Assembly (NCBI GenBank): GCA_903813345.2
Contig: CAIIXF020000006.1
Location: forward strand, 28,587,936-28,651,935
Length of the DNA stretch: 64,000 nt
Direction of reading: 5' to 3'
DNA from: Owenia fusiformis
Taxonomy: Eukaryota > Annelida > Polychaeta > Sabellida > Oweniidae
Position 1 is the stretch's first letter; each line of letters opens with the position of its first letter. Shown piece after piece: positions 49,909 through 62,091 of this stretch. The notes below the pieces were generated by a model. The model was not told the origin of the DNA. It searched no databases and saw nothing but the letters and a program-made list of their open reading frames with translations. A program made the position numbers and the translations under genes.

Positions 49909-50409
49909 CTGTGATGATTTATTTTCTTTAGATGGTTGTTGAGCATCTGCGTCAGTTTCAGTACAAGACAGTTTATCTTCATTTCTGATATGTTCATACA
50001 GATCACTTAGCTGGACTAACATGCCCTCCACCTCATTGGATACTTCGTCGAAAAACTGGCCCTGTTTTTGGGCTTCAAACCAATACGAACGGATCCCAAC
50101 CGCTTTGTCATGTTTTTTCACGATCTTTCGAAATCCTTCATTATTGTAATGCGCAAACGTGTTTATGTATGATAATTCGTCTGCCAAGTCGTCTGCAAAC
50201 TGTTTTAGACGATGGATTTCGTCAGAGTCGTCACAATTATTGCGTCCCTTGATTTCAATGTTCTTTTCAATGGTTCTGAACTTATTTCTCAATTCTTCAA
50301 TCCTAGAATTAAAAAATCGTATCAAGTAGGATTTTAAGAGTGATATATGGTATACTTTCAGGTGTTGATATATAGCCGCCTTGTCCAATTTGCGTGTATA
50401 CTCTGGCAC
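49909..50409 (-). CDS. SPX-VTC-DUF202 gene, 5' part: SPX exon
   Basis: The exon encodes most of an SPX domain. The diagnostic stretch is YINTFAHYNNEGFRKIVKKHDK; in known SPX domains the Lys residues of this motif bind inositol pyrophosphates and so sense phosphate status. Coiled-coil-like helices (RIEELRNKFRTIEKN, VEGMLVQLSDLYEHI) flank it. The exon ends SSQ before a GTTTGT donor in phase 0, matching the next exon. The upstream limit is unclear: the frame stays open to about 50457 with no ATG, and two acceptors are possible (TTCTAG near 50306, or GTACAG near 50445). The SPX N-terminal helix with its conserved Tyr and Lys must come from an exon I could not identify. Known full-length proteins have about 720 residues; the exons found here give about 700. 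Confidence 0.85.
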
Positions 50410-51165
50410 GAGTGTTTTTGATGGGGAATTTACGATGACTGATACTGTACCCTATTTATTTTCGTCAAATCCTGTTCGATTTACACGTTATATTCAAATC
50501 GAATTGATTTGGTCTACACAAAATAGCAACTAATCCCTATGTACATTTTTAACTTCCAGCTTTGAATTACAAACAGTAGGATTTTTATGTACTTGAAGAA
50601 AGTTTCGATAGAGTTAAGCATAATATTTTATTATCTACACGTTTTATGGAAGTTAGGCCTAGTGGATTGAACGATTTGTTAAAATATAAGATGATGACGT
50701 CATATATTGTATTTAGAGACAAGGAGGATTGGCTACCAGGATTCCAACTCGATATTCTGCCATATATGGAGATGTCGTGGCCACAAAATTCGAATTAAAC
50801 AGCTGCCATTTTATTCACTTCTTGAATCGCGAATTTTGGTCCCGGATTTTGGTCTTATTTCCATCCCAAAAAATCCAAAAGTACACAAGAAATGATAAAG
50901 ATATTGATTCGAATCTTTTGGACTATTTATTATGAATTTATAGCCAGTTACAATTTCAGAAAATAACGACATTCTGACATTTTCATTGTAGGAAACTATC
51001 GAGTTGCGTCCCTGGGAGCCAATCGTCCTTTTGTCAATATTAGACCGCAGCAGCAATAGGTTTTCTAAGGAGTTCCATAGGGTACCACGTTGACCGAAAT
51101 ACTATTTTATTCAAACGTAAATTATTGAGTTCATGGATGCAACAAAAAGTAAAAGTATTTATATA

Positions 51166-51192
51166 CAGGGTGGGCAAATAAAAATGGGACAC
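51166..51192. mobile_element. Solo mariner-like end
   Basis: A TATA-preceded CAGGGTGGGCAAATAAAAAT continuing to GGGACAC mirrors the right terminus of the element at 60058-61100 in inverse orientation. No partner end was found nearby. Confidence 0.55.
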
Positions 51193-52002
51193 TTACATAT
51201 ATTCAGAGCAGATATGAACTAAATGTTCAAGAGTATATAAAGTTTGAACATTTTTCGTTCATGTAATTTAAATTTCAAATCAAACAGTGTAAGTTTTCAT
51301 ATGTTTTTCTGCAAGCAAGAAATGTGACACATTACCTCGAAAACCAGAATTTTGGTGACATATCTTCGATTGCAGACAATGGAGATATATGATTGAGTGT
51401 AGGTATTTCTGTCGTGAATTCAAGTTGTCTAGATGAGGCTGTCCAATATTTTGTATCCTCCAAACATTAAAATATCATCTTTGAGAAAAAATATATTTAA
51501 ATTATTATTTTGAGAAATGAAAGTACTTAATAAAAGTGTTTAGATCATCATCATTTAATTTTTGAATTATTTGAATTGTCTTTGTAAAACATTATTAAGC
51601 ATGTGTTGAAGGATACAAAATGACTTTAAAATTATGTGAAATATAAACGTACAATCAAAAGTTAGTTGTATTCATATTTTTATGTTATATTTAAATTACA
51701 GCAAAGAATGAGTCATTGCCAAACCAAGCACCAATATATTTCACTCTCAGTTTTACATGTGATCATGTTATAACTTTGTGGGAATAGCGCTGCATGTAAC
51801 CTTTACATTTCTATTCAACATGCTATGCGTTCTTTTTATTTCCATGACAGACACACAGCCATACAACTTTGAATGATGTTTTTCATTCCCTCATTGCCCA
51901 CGCTGTGTGTTTTTTCATGATATTATATTTTGAATGCCGTTTGTCGTTCCCTATGATAAATGTTTGGCCTTTACCCGAAATGATAAATGTTTCTTGCACA
52001 TC

Positions 52003-55000
52003 TTATGCCTTGGTCACATAGGCTCCGATTTTCACTACGGCGCCCGGCCGATGAGTATTTTGTTCAAAATCGGCCGGCGAGCCCGGGCATCGTACGGGCG
52101 CCGGGCGATGATCGCCACTCATCTGCCGATTTTTAGACATCGTACGGGCGCCGGCAGAGTTTTATCGCGGAGATGAAAGATTTTTTCTCAACCAAACTAA
52201 TCGGTACCTACCCGGCCGTGTCCCGTCCGTTCATCGTACGATTATCTTATGCCTAGGTCACATAGCCACCGGGCGCCGGCCGATGAGTAGTCATCGGCCG
52301 ATTTCTAAATCGACCGGGCGCCGGTGACTTTTCACCGATGTCTTGATCTAATCGTGAGTATGGTCACATTAGTACAGGCATCGTACGGCGCCCGCAATCA
52401 ATTGAATCTGAAAGACATCGCACGGGTATCGCAAGGCTATCTGCCGATGGCCGTACGGCACCCGCCAGGACATCGGTCGATCTACAGGCCTCTAGATTTA
52501 TACAAAATTCTTGTATGACCCGGTATGCCTGTTCCACATAGCGTGAATGCAAGATTTGAAAACGAAATACTTCGATAGACAGGACTTCCAGGATAATAAT
52601 GTTTCCATGCAATAAAAAATCAGAAAGATCCTCTTTTGAGTAAATAGGTTCAATATTTAGAAAAAAATGCTGACATGGGGTCCCTATTCATAATTTTTCA
52701 AATTGTTTAATTGATATTTTCTACTAATATCATGGGTACTTCAATTGAAAGAAAACATATTGTTTTAATAAAAAACACTGTATTTATGCCCAGAAAGTAC
52801 TCATGGTGAAAGATATGACCGTCTAAAATCACTTGCCATACTGCACGTGGTCTTTTCATCGAAGTGAACCCTGACCTTAATTCATTTTTAGATCTTTCAT
52901 ATAAACAAATACTATGTCTACCTGTCCATCCGATGCTATTAGCAAAATTCCATATTTCTGCAAACTTCTTTTGACTGTTCCCGTAAAGATAATTTGTTTG
53001 GTCATAAAAATATGGCCTATCTTCAAAGAAATTGGCGATTTTTTCTTCTATTTCAAGTGGAGTACCCTCTTCCTTAGACACATCTAAATCTTCATCATCC
53101 ACCAGCTCAGTAGCATTGTTATTGTCTTTTTCCAAATGTCTTCCCAAGGCCTTCCTGATATATGGCCCATTGGCCTTTATCCCCTCTATCCTTAGCCTTT
53201 GGCATATTAACTGTAATTGAGACAGTGAACTTTCGTATTAAAATTGTGACCCTTGAAAATACTGTACTCACAAAAACATTCAGAAGATTTTTAGAATAAA
53301 TGATTTGTAATGGTACATGCATGAGTGAATATACGCATAGAATTGTATCACTCTATTCATTGTGTATGACAGACATACACGATTAATGTCAATATAAAAA
53401 CGACTAGATCAATGCAACCCACCCACCCAGCCATTCAAATGTGTGTCATTGTTTTACAGTAAGCCTTATTGTTCCATTTATGTTTTATAAAAAATCTCTG
53501 ACAGTGTGTAGTAATTATAATTCCTTACCTCATTCTTTTTAAAATCTTTGTATCACTTTATAAGTAATCATTATTAAGATTTATCAAACAAATCAGCACG
53601 CAAAATCCCAAGATGACCGTGCTATGCCACCGGGCGCCGTAAGATAATCGTACGATGATCGGACGGGACACGGCCGGGTAGGTACCGATGAGTTTGCTTG
53701 AGAAAAAATCGCCAAGACATCGGCAACTTTTATCTCCGCGATAAAACTCTGCCGGCGCCCGTACGATGTCTAAAAATCGGCCGATGAGTGGCGATCATCG
53801 CCCGGCGCCCGTACGATGCCCGGGCTCGCCGGCCGATTTTGAACAAAATACTCATCGGCCGGGCGCCGTAGTGAAAATCGGAGCCTATGTGACCAAGGCA
53901 TTACGGCGCACGGTGGCATCGCACGGTCATCTTGAGATTTTGCGTGCTGATTTGTTTGATAAATCTTAATAATGATTACTTATAAAGTGATGTAAAGGTT
54001 TTAAAAATAATGAGGCAAGGAGTTACTACACACTGTCAGAGATTTTTTTATAAAACATAAATAGAACGATTTGGGTCACTGTGAAACAATGACACACATT
54101 TGAATGGCTGGGTGGGTGGGTTGATCTAGTCGTTCTTATATTGACATTAATCGTGTATGTATGTCATACACATTGAATAGAGTGATACATTTTATGCGTA
54201 TATTCACTCATGTATATACCATTACAAATCATTTATTTTAAAAATCATTTGAATGTTTTTGTGAGTACAGTATTTTCAAGGTTCACAATTTTAATACGAA
54301 AGTTCACTGTCTCAATTACAGTTTATATGCCAAAGGCTAAGGATAGAGGGGATAAGGCCAATGGGCCATATATGAGGAAGGCCTTGGGAAGACAGGTGGA
54401 AAAAGACAATAACAATGCTACAGTCGAAACAGAAATGTTTGTCACTACTTTAAATTTAAAAAATAAGCAATCAAATGACCATATTGAAACAGTTTATTTT
54501 AAAATAGAAACATTTATATTTATCCTAACTTTTGTTTATTTTAGTTTGTTTTGTAGTTTAGCTATCATATCTGTGTCCTCTTATATTTTGATACTTCTCT
54601 GCCATGTTATTTTCGGAAAAATTAACATGGCCGAAACTCCGTAAATTACAAAAGGCCACAGCTTTGCTGCACATTATACATTACTATCTGAAATATACAA
54701 AAGTTAGGATTAATATGTTTCTATTATTACATAAACTGTTTAAATATGGTCATTTCATTGCTTATTTTTTAAATTTAAAGTAGTCACAAATATTTCGTTT
54801 TCAAATCTTGCATTCACGCCATGTGGAGCAGTCATACTGGGTCATACAAGAATTTAGTATAAATCTAGAGGCCTAGCCTAGCCTAGCCTGCCTGTAGATC
54901 GACCGATGTCCTGGCGGGTGCCGTACGGGCATCGGCAGATAGCCTTGCGATACCCGTGCGATGTCTTTAAGATTCAATTGATTGCGGGCGCCGTACGATG

Positions 55001-55132
55001 CCTGTACTAATGTGACCATACTCACGATTAGATCAAGACATCGGTGAGAAGTCACCGGCGCCCGGTCGATTTAGAAATCGGCCGATGACTACTCATCGGC
55101 CGGCGCCCGGCGGCTATGTGACCTAGGCATTA
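52003..55132. mobile_element. Inverted pair of Harbinger-like elements
   Basis: Four termini of the form TTATGCCTWGGTCACATAG occur: at 52003 and 52247 on the plus strand, and ending at 53903 and 55132 on the minus strand. Each is bordered by TTA, the classic Harbinger target. Next to them are GC-rich cassettes of about 250 bp made of short palindromes such as CATCGGCCG and GGGCGCCGG. Two related cores lie in opposite orientation: 52560-53620 (minus) and 53930-54790 (plus). The minus core carries a MADF exon; the plus core lacks it. The cassettes contrast sharply with the AT-rich surroundings. Which terminus pairs with which was not resolved. Confidence 0.75.
52922..53205 (-). pseudogene. MADF (Myb/SANT-like) exon of the Harbinger-like element
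   Basis: It begins ATGCCAAAGGCTAAGG (MPKAKDRGD) after a pyrimidine stretch and ends at a GTAGAC donor. The C-terminal half reads EEKIANFFEDRPYFYDQ and KKFAEIWNFANSIGW, the first two helices of a MADF-type DNA-binding domain. Harbinger transposons encode such a Myb/SANT-like partner of the transposase. Compared with the plus-strand core at 54330, this copy has one extra A near 53178 that shifts the frame, so the protein is split. The second half of the domain and the transposase are not visible. Confidence 0.65.
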
Positions 55133-55228
55133 GTCATTGTAGGTGCCAGGATACTTTTATATCGATTCCAATGAAAATGATTGCATCCATTGCAATCTTT
55201 AATACTTCACATGCAATATGAGCAACAT

Positions 55229-56092
55229 GCCCGTAGCCAGCTTTTAGTAAGGGGGGGGGGGGGAGGGGGGGGTCGAACCCATCCCCCTGCCCACACATAA
55301 ACATTTTCCATGCTAAAGCAATACCTTGGGCGACCCTGAAAATTCAGAGGGTGGGGGAGACGTAAAAAAGGCATTAACATGACAAAATGTCACCACCTAG
55401 TTGCTCACAATATTATTAGTTCAATCTTAAGTAAGATTTGAATTTCCGAAAACTTGTAGATGATTTTAAAAATAAAAATTGCTCAATTTGAAGCAAGTTG
55501 AAAAATACCTTTTTTGACCCTGACAAGGTCATTGAAGGTGAAATCTCAAATCTTAATTCAGAAGTGAACTTCTGAGAACTTGTAGATGATTTTGGAATAA
55601 AGAATTGATCAATTTGAAGCAAGTTGAAAAAAGACCTTTTTGACCTTGAGAAGGTCAAATATTTTTTTGACCTTGAGAATGTCAATGAAAGTCAAATCTA
55701 TAGTCAGATTTGAACTTTTGAGAACTTCGAGATGATTTTGAAAAAAGAATTGGTCAATTTGAAACAAGTTTAAAAAAATACCTTTTGACCCTTTTTGACC
55801 TTGAGAAGGTCAATGAAGGTCGAATCTCAAATCTTAAGTCAGATTTGAACTTCTGATAACTTGTTGATGATTTGAAAAAAGAATTGGTCAATTCAATTCA
55901 ATTCAGCTTTATTTTCTTATATATAGTATTGAATTGGTCAATTTGAAGCAAGTTGAAAAAAGATCTTTTTGACCTTAAAAGGGTCACCGAATGTCAAATA
56001 GAATTCAATGTCAAATCTTGAAGGCCAAATAGAAAGAAGATCGCACGAGCCCCCAATCCCCCCCGCACACACAGCCTGGCCAAGGGCCTGAG
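55229..56092. mobile_element. Element with GCCCGTAGCCAG end and internal tandem repeats
   Basis: The left end GCCCGTAGCCAGC plus a poly-G run, and the right end CCTGGCCAAGGGCCTG, resemble the termini of the short MITE at 32959. The body holds four copies of a 126-150 bp unit (55437-56018) with AACTTCTGAGAACTTGTAGA, TCAATTTGAAGCAAGTTG and TTTGACCTTGAGAAGGTCA. A similar stretch occurs near 45025-45080. Confidence 0.6.
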
Positions 56093-57346
56093 TAATATAA
56101 AGAAAGGCTTCAGTCAAAAATGTGCATGCGTGTTATTTGGAAAAAGAAATTGCCCCAGTAACTTAAAATCATGATGGTCATTTCGAAAAAGCTCTTTTAG
56201 ATTAATCGTAATCAAAAGCTACGAAAAGTCTCTTGTTTAAAAAGCCATATTCATTAACAAATTGGTTAGATTCTAGGTTTGCTCTGTAACATATTTCACC
56301 TATTAACGAGAATGACCAGAATAGTGGAACCAATTCTAAAAAAATCTTAAAAGATACTTCTGATGGAATGCGCATCGGTTTCTTTACGAAAACTTTACTT
56401 TAGCTTAGACACATTTTATTTTGCTCGTACAGTACTAGGTTTTTATTTTATTAAGAAAAAGGTAACGGTTAAACATAGGAAATGGAATTTCATTGCTTCA
56501 CAAAAAACGTTGTAGAAACGAACGTTCGATAATACAATACAATATTTCAGGATGTCAAAATCCACCTCATTCAAAAAATGTGTCTAAATTCCATGATGAT
56601 CACTTACAGAATAAAAAAGTTAGAAACTTCTAAAAAGCTCTCCGTATTAATCCTTCTCTTTACATTTCTTTGTAGGAGGAGAAGAAGTAATATTAGGGAG
56701 TTTTAGCTTGCATGTAAAATCGAAACGCCAACCTATGTGTTGTACCATTCCGTAACCGAGCATTATACCATATACTACATTGATAGTTTGTGAAGCTTGA
56801 ACTAAAAAAATCACGGTCAAGTTCACTGTCTAGGATGTTGTTACAGACATTTACATATAAAAATATTTAGAAACTAGATCAGATCTTTCTGAAACGATGA
56901 AAATATCAGTTTGCTCAAATGTCATCACCCTCGTTTTGTACCTACAGTGTGCGTTCACCTGTCACGCTTAATTAGGTACACACCCTGTGATAATAGGACC
57001 CGGTCCATTCACTTTCAAAATTAAACTAATTGAAAGACTTAACAAATATAATTAAACAAGGTGTAATGAATATATTACATTAAAATACCTTTACAAAGGA
57101 TCCATACCCATTAGTGTACCTATAAGAACTTAGAAAATTATTGAAAAGGGTAAATTGGATTATTTTTATATAATATAAATCTTTAAGAAGTATATTTTCA
57201 ACAAATCACAAAAATAGTGTGGAAAATATGGTAAAAAGGTGTTTTTAACAGTGATTCTTAACACATGTCATGTTGACTCTTCAAATAAGTAATTTTGACA
57301 TATTTTCACAGAACCTTGATTAAAATCTTGAGTTTTGAAGATAGAC
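56093..57346. other. No gene seen
   Basis: AT-rich sequence with no recognisable coding exon, repeat array or paired element ends. Confidence 0.5.
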
Positions 57347-57727
57347 TTAAAGAGAGAATCAGAGATAGCGAGCAGGCTAAACACAAAATTGTTTCAATTT
57401 TAGAATATTTTTGGCTCATGTCATTCCTTGTCATGTCTATTTTATAAAAATCACAAAAGTGCATACTTTATTCAAGGAAAACAAAAGATTTTTACAATAA
57501 TGTATTATTTTTCTATAAGAATGGTTACCATTCTTATTATTTGGGAGAATTTAAACATTTTTCACCCATTTTTGCACTTTGAATCATTAATAACTTCACC
57601 AATTTATAACATATTGTGAATCTTTTGGGAGATATTGTATTTGATATTGTAAGGAATAGATTGGTAGGTCAATTATGCACGTTGCTTGTAATTTTGTCAC
57701 CCTCTATAGATCTGATTCTGCCTTTAA
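57347..57727. mobile_element. TTAA-type MITE, second full copy
   Basis: A 381 bp copy with the same TTAA-bounded inverted ends as the one at 46232 and high similarity along its length. The most conserved part is TTTCTATAAGAATGGTTACC and its surroundings. Confidence 0.82.
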
Positions 57728-60057
57728 GTTCACTTAAGAACTACAATGTGTCCTAATCTACTAAGCTTCATTTCATGTGCCATTCATGCATAAATAGTTA
57801 GTAATCCTATTGTATTGAAAGACACCCTATTGTGTTTTTGTTGTAAACAGTGAATGACCTCCATTCATTGACAGATTGAGGTACTTCCACAAACCAGACC
57901 CCCTTTGAATTTACCTTTATTGTTTAGTATTGACACTATTTTATAATTCAAACATGAAATTAGAGAGAGTCCTAAGTGTGGAAGATACACAATATGAAAG
58001 AATAGCAAAAATCTTAGTTTCAAAAAGGAGGCCATATTGAAATTGCCATTATACTCAAGAATCCATTCTGCCTTGAATGTATTGCTAAAGATAGGTGCAA
58101 CATAGAACCTTCTACAAAAATAGAAAATCTTATTTGGAAAGAGATTCTGGACTGAACCTTCCAACAAACTCTGTCATTTGCAATAACGATTGTGTCAACG
58201 TATAACGCCACAGAGACATCAAGCCCTGGTTCCCATAGATAATTCTGAGCACCATGTTCAAACCTCTAAACAGACATGTATTCAATTTTCAATGACAACA
58301 AGATCAGAGAAAACATGTGTCATTTGCAATTAAATCACAGGTAACTTAAAATATGTTTTTCAAAAATCTGTTCATGGGGTTTACTATTAGAGCATGTGAT
58401 ATGTAAGCAATGAGCCTGATAATTAAAAAATATGTTTCGGCTAGTCATTTGTTTGAATTAATATTACTTGTTAAGTGTTCACATGAAATAAACGAAGACC
58501 ATTATGTCATCTATCATTGTTTTAATTTCTTTGACAATGCCAATGGAAAGTCGCAACTAGATTTAGCTTGAATTTAGGTTTTATATTTTGAACTGTTGCT
58601 CTTTGTGTTCTACCTTATCTTTAATGATATTTTCACAGTATCAGGTTGAATACCCAGGTTAAAGCTACAGTATACACAATATAGGGTGATCATGGTACTA
58701 TTGTTAAGAACACATTTAACAAGATTCATTTAATGTTATTTTAATATACCCTAATATACCAACTGAGGTGATCATGGTACTATTGTTGAGAACAAATTTA
58801 TTAAGGTTCATTTTAGGTTAAGATATTTTAGGTTTTTAGTTTTTTTTATGATATGTGTTTTAAATATGTTGCCCTTGTGTTTTACCTTAACGATGTTCTA
58901 ATATATCGATTGAGGAATGGTCAACATACTTAAAATGATCATGAATGAAGACTAACATACCCCTAAAATGATATTTAGAATGATTTGCGCAGTTTAACTT
59001 AAATGCACTGAATGACCTTAGTTTTAATCCAAATGACCTAATTTCATTTTTGATGTGTTCATAATTGATAAAAGTAACTATTTCATTATTATTTTCAATG
59101 AAACCTTTGGGGGCACCTTCAGGTACATTAGGTAACGGATCCTTTGTATATAAAAGAGTGAAAATGAATAAATATTTTACTTTTCAACATTATTTAAAAT
59201 GTATGATGTTATAAAGTAGGCCATGTCATAGTAAAAGGGGTACTCTTGGAATGATTAATGGAGTCTAATATAAATGTATCATCAAAACAGATGTGTATTG
59301 GAGGATTCATGATTATTAGACACCCTTTTCTGGAAAAAACATATTAAATGATGCCACAAACTTTGTCCTATAGTGAGGGCATCAGAGAAGAAGTGTACAT
59401 GTAAATTGTATGAACGTATCTTGCCCATTTCTTAAGTTATCGCTTTTGACATAGGGGTCGTTCAAAATAATTTGCGGCTAATAATTTCAAACGATAACGT
59501 TGACTCTATTTACATTTTTATTTTTACAATTCAATACTAATATCCAAGGAAACATGTTTATTGTTTGTTTGACACACACAAATGTGATAAATAATATCTT
59601 ATTTGAAATTAAACCAGACTTATTGAACGATTAACAAAAATAACTAATTTTGTATTCCTTTGAAAATTGCTCAGGTTACGAAATGCCAATATAGTTACAA
59701 TGATGCCGCTTACGAATTTATAAAATATAATTCAAATGTGTTTCCTCTACAATTCAAGAAAAATCCGTCGTCATATGAATATTTTAATTTTCAAATTTTG
59801 TATTTTTTGAAATATCTATTATCGTAAATTGGCCCTTGTATCCTAGCCAATCTCCTTTATGTTAAGAATAAAGTTGGGACAATATTATGACTTTTTGTTA
59901 CAAATATACGCTTAAGCTAAATGGGTACTTGTATGAATTGTTTCTGAACAATTGTTTCTGAAACCTCTAAAAATCAAGGTTTCTATGCAAAATGAAACTG
60001 TATTGTGACAATAGGTTGAATACCCATTGGATATTGTAACAAACTGAGGTTTATATA
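57728..60057. other. No gene seen; one short tandem duplication
   Basis: AT-rich DNA. A unit of about 81 bp containing GTGATCATGGTACTATTGTT is duplicated at about 58684-58850. Two overlapping open frames at 57865-58211 on the minus strand are low-complexity and lack domains. Confidence 0.5.
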
Positions 60058-61100
60058 GGGCGTCCACAAAAAAGTATGCCCAACTTCAATACCAGGTTAC
60101 TAGAATTCTGAGCAATTTTAAAAAAATACAAAGGTAGCAGTAAAAGTCCTAGTTTGTCCTCCATCCAATGGTACCTAGATCATTATGTTACTGTCATGGA
60201 TGACTGATCAATCATGACTTTTATGAAAGGTGCTAAAATCAGCACTGTGCCAAGTTAGCATTCTTGTAGGAATGACACAGTGAAAGTTTTTTTTGTGTTC
60301 AAAACATTATTAATATTTAAATCAATACTTGTTTTATCTTCTTCACACTTTTAGAACTTTTTGTTGGCTCTACTGCCCAGGTGTCAGTTGAAACATTTTT
60401 GCAGGCCTATTTTAGAGTAAGTTAAGCTTTTTGCCAAACCTTTTTTCGTAAGAGTTACTCAGTCCCAAGTCTAGTTCAGTATGGAAGGCCTGTCCTCTAG
60501 CTTAATGTAACAGAAAAATAATACTATGCCAATTACACATCAATTGCCACACAGGAAGGTCACTTGGCACAGTGCTAATTTTACCACCTCTCACAATGGT
60601 CAAGATTTCTCAGTCATACATGGCAGTTACATAATGATCTTGGTATCCTTTGATGGAGAATAAATCAGGCTTTTTACAACTACCTTTGTATTTTAAAAAA
60701 CTGTTAGGTTTTGCTAAGTTTAGAAGGTTTTGCGGCGGCCATTTTAATCCAAAGTCACGGGATACGTCACATGATCAAAAGTCCCACTATGCCTTATAGA
60801 AAGAATGAACATGTTCATTCTCGATGTGGCTTCATTGGACTTTGCCCCATCTTGCCCCATCGAGTCCAGCGTAGGACAAGATGGGGCAAAGTCCGGCGGA
60901 GTCCCATGGTATCCCCCGGAGTCCATGGGGCAAAATCTCATGAAGTCCCACGCAAAGGTCCCAACTTGCCCCATCGTCGATATTGGGCTTTATTAAAGCT
61001 AAATGAATTCCCCATCTTTTGGTATAAGCACATGGTTTATCTGTCTGATCTTAAATACTTCTAAGAATGATACATAGTGTCCCATTTTTATTGCCCACCC
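60058..61100. mobile_element. Mariner-like non-autonomous element
   Basis: Both sides are bordered by TATA. The left end GGGCGTCCACAAAAAAGTAT and the complement of the right end, GGGTGGGCAATAAAAATGGG, are related but diverged. Inside, 60117-60270 and 60535-60700 are inverted to each other (around CTTGGCACAGTGCT), and an 18 bp perfect hairpin lies at 60837-60894. TA targets fit Tc1/mariner. No transposase frame is present. Confidence 0.5.
60837..60894. repeat. Perfect 18 bp hairpin with TTGCCCCATC motifs
   Basis: Arms GGACTTTGCCCCATCTTG (60837-60854) and its complement (60877-60894) surround a 22 bp loop. The words TTGCCCCATC and GGAGTCC recur through 60840-60980, making this a locally GC-rich island. 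Confidence 0.8.
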
Positions 61101-61613
61101 TATATATATGATAGGCATTTGTGTTCAATGTATTGGCATTAACAGTGACAAAATCGCAATCAACAACATGTAAAGTTGACCAACCAATATATCCTTTCCA
61201 ATCTCAAATATAATATGATATATTGTATTGTATTTTGTTTACCACCAATGAAGGTGAGCAATACCTCTTGGGTATATCCCGTAATGTAATATAATCCTAT
61301 AATAAAATATAGTATTCTAATAATATATTAGAATACATTTTTATTCATATACTAAACATGATTCCGAAGCCGATTAGCTGTTTTAATTTAGTGTATAATA
61401 GTTCATTTGCTGGAATAACACCACAAAATCCGCTAAAACGTTTTAGTGGAAGGCGTTTTACAAAATCGCCATTCTGATTACACCAACATTTCTAAAGCGT
61501 CTTAGGAATTATATTTTGGAATAACACCTGTTTTTTCTAAAACGCCTTTCGTGTTACTCACTTCGAGAGCCATGTTAGATTTTGAAACTTATGGCTCTCA
61601 AACGGAGAAGTGA

Positions 61614-62091
61614 ACAGCTGATCAATAGTGACCTTTGAAACTGAATTAAGTCGATCCGCAGCTTACTTTTGGTCTCTAACTGTGTCTTACATCAGTATCA
61701 TCAATCCGTGTAAGTATTGGAGCGCTGGAGTACTTCTTTTTCGATCAAGACTTGTAAATTGTTCATCGAGTTAAAGTTTTACAGACCTATTTCCAATATG
61801 GCGGTTTGCTAGGTGCGAGATACGCAACGAACGAAATGAATTTTGAGAATTAGTTAGGTTCGGACAACCTCCGGAGATTTACGAAAATGTCCGAGCAGAA
61901 ACCGCCATATTGGAATTTGGCAGTAAAACGATTTCCTCGACTAACAATTACAAGTCTTGATCGAAAAAGAAGTACTCCAGCGCTCCAATACTTACACGGA
62001 TTGATGATACTGATGTAAGACACAGTTAGAGACCAAAAGTAAGCCGCGGATCGACTTAATTCGATTTCAAAGGTCACGATCATTGAGCTGT
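61614..62091. repeat. Long internal palindrome
   Basis: Arms of about 190 bp (61614-61812 and about 61895-62091) are near-exact complements, marked by CAGCTGATCAATAGTGACC outside and CCAATATGGCGG near the loop. It forms the centre of the TGCTGGAAT-ended element. Confidence 0.85.

Noticed and set aside
50253-50360. A 53 bp intron inside the SPX exon (GTATAC to TTCTAG)
   Set aside because: Removing it shifts the frame into an immediate stop, so it cannot be spliced in this way. The TTCTAG site may still serve as an acceptor for a different upstream exon.
44704-50457. VTC-type gene as microbial contamination
   Set aside because: Multiple GT-AG introns, invertebrate-style repeats inside the introns that recur elsewhere in the window, and continuity with other animal-like genes make this unlikely, though read-level proof is not available here.
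54210-54644. 144-codon frame starting like the MADF exon
   Set aside because: It shares only the first about 35 codons with the element protein and then runs into unrelated AT-rich sequence without a MADF domain.
52003-55132. GC-rich palindromic blocks considered as CpG-island promoter or CRISPR-like array
   Set aside because: They occur as inverted copies next to TTA-bordered termini. There is no regular repeat-spacer pattern and no adjacent host exon.
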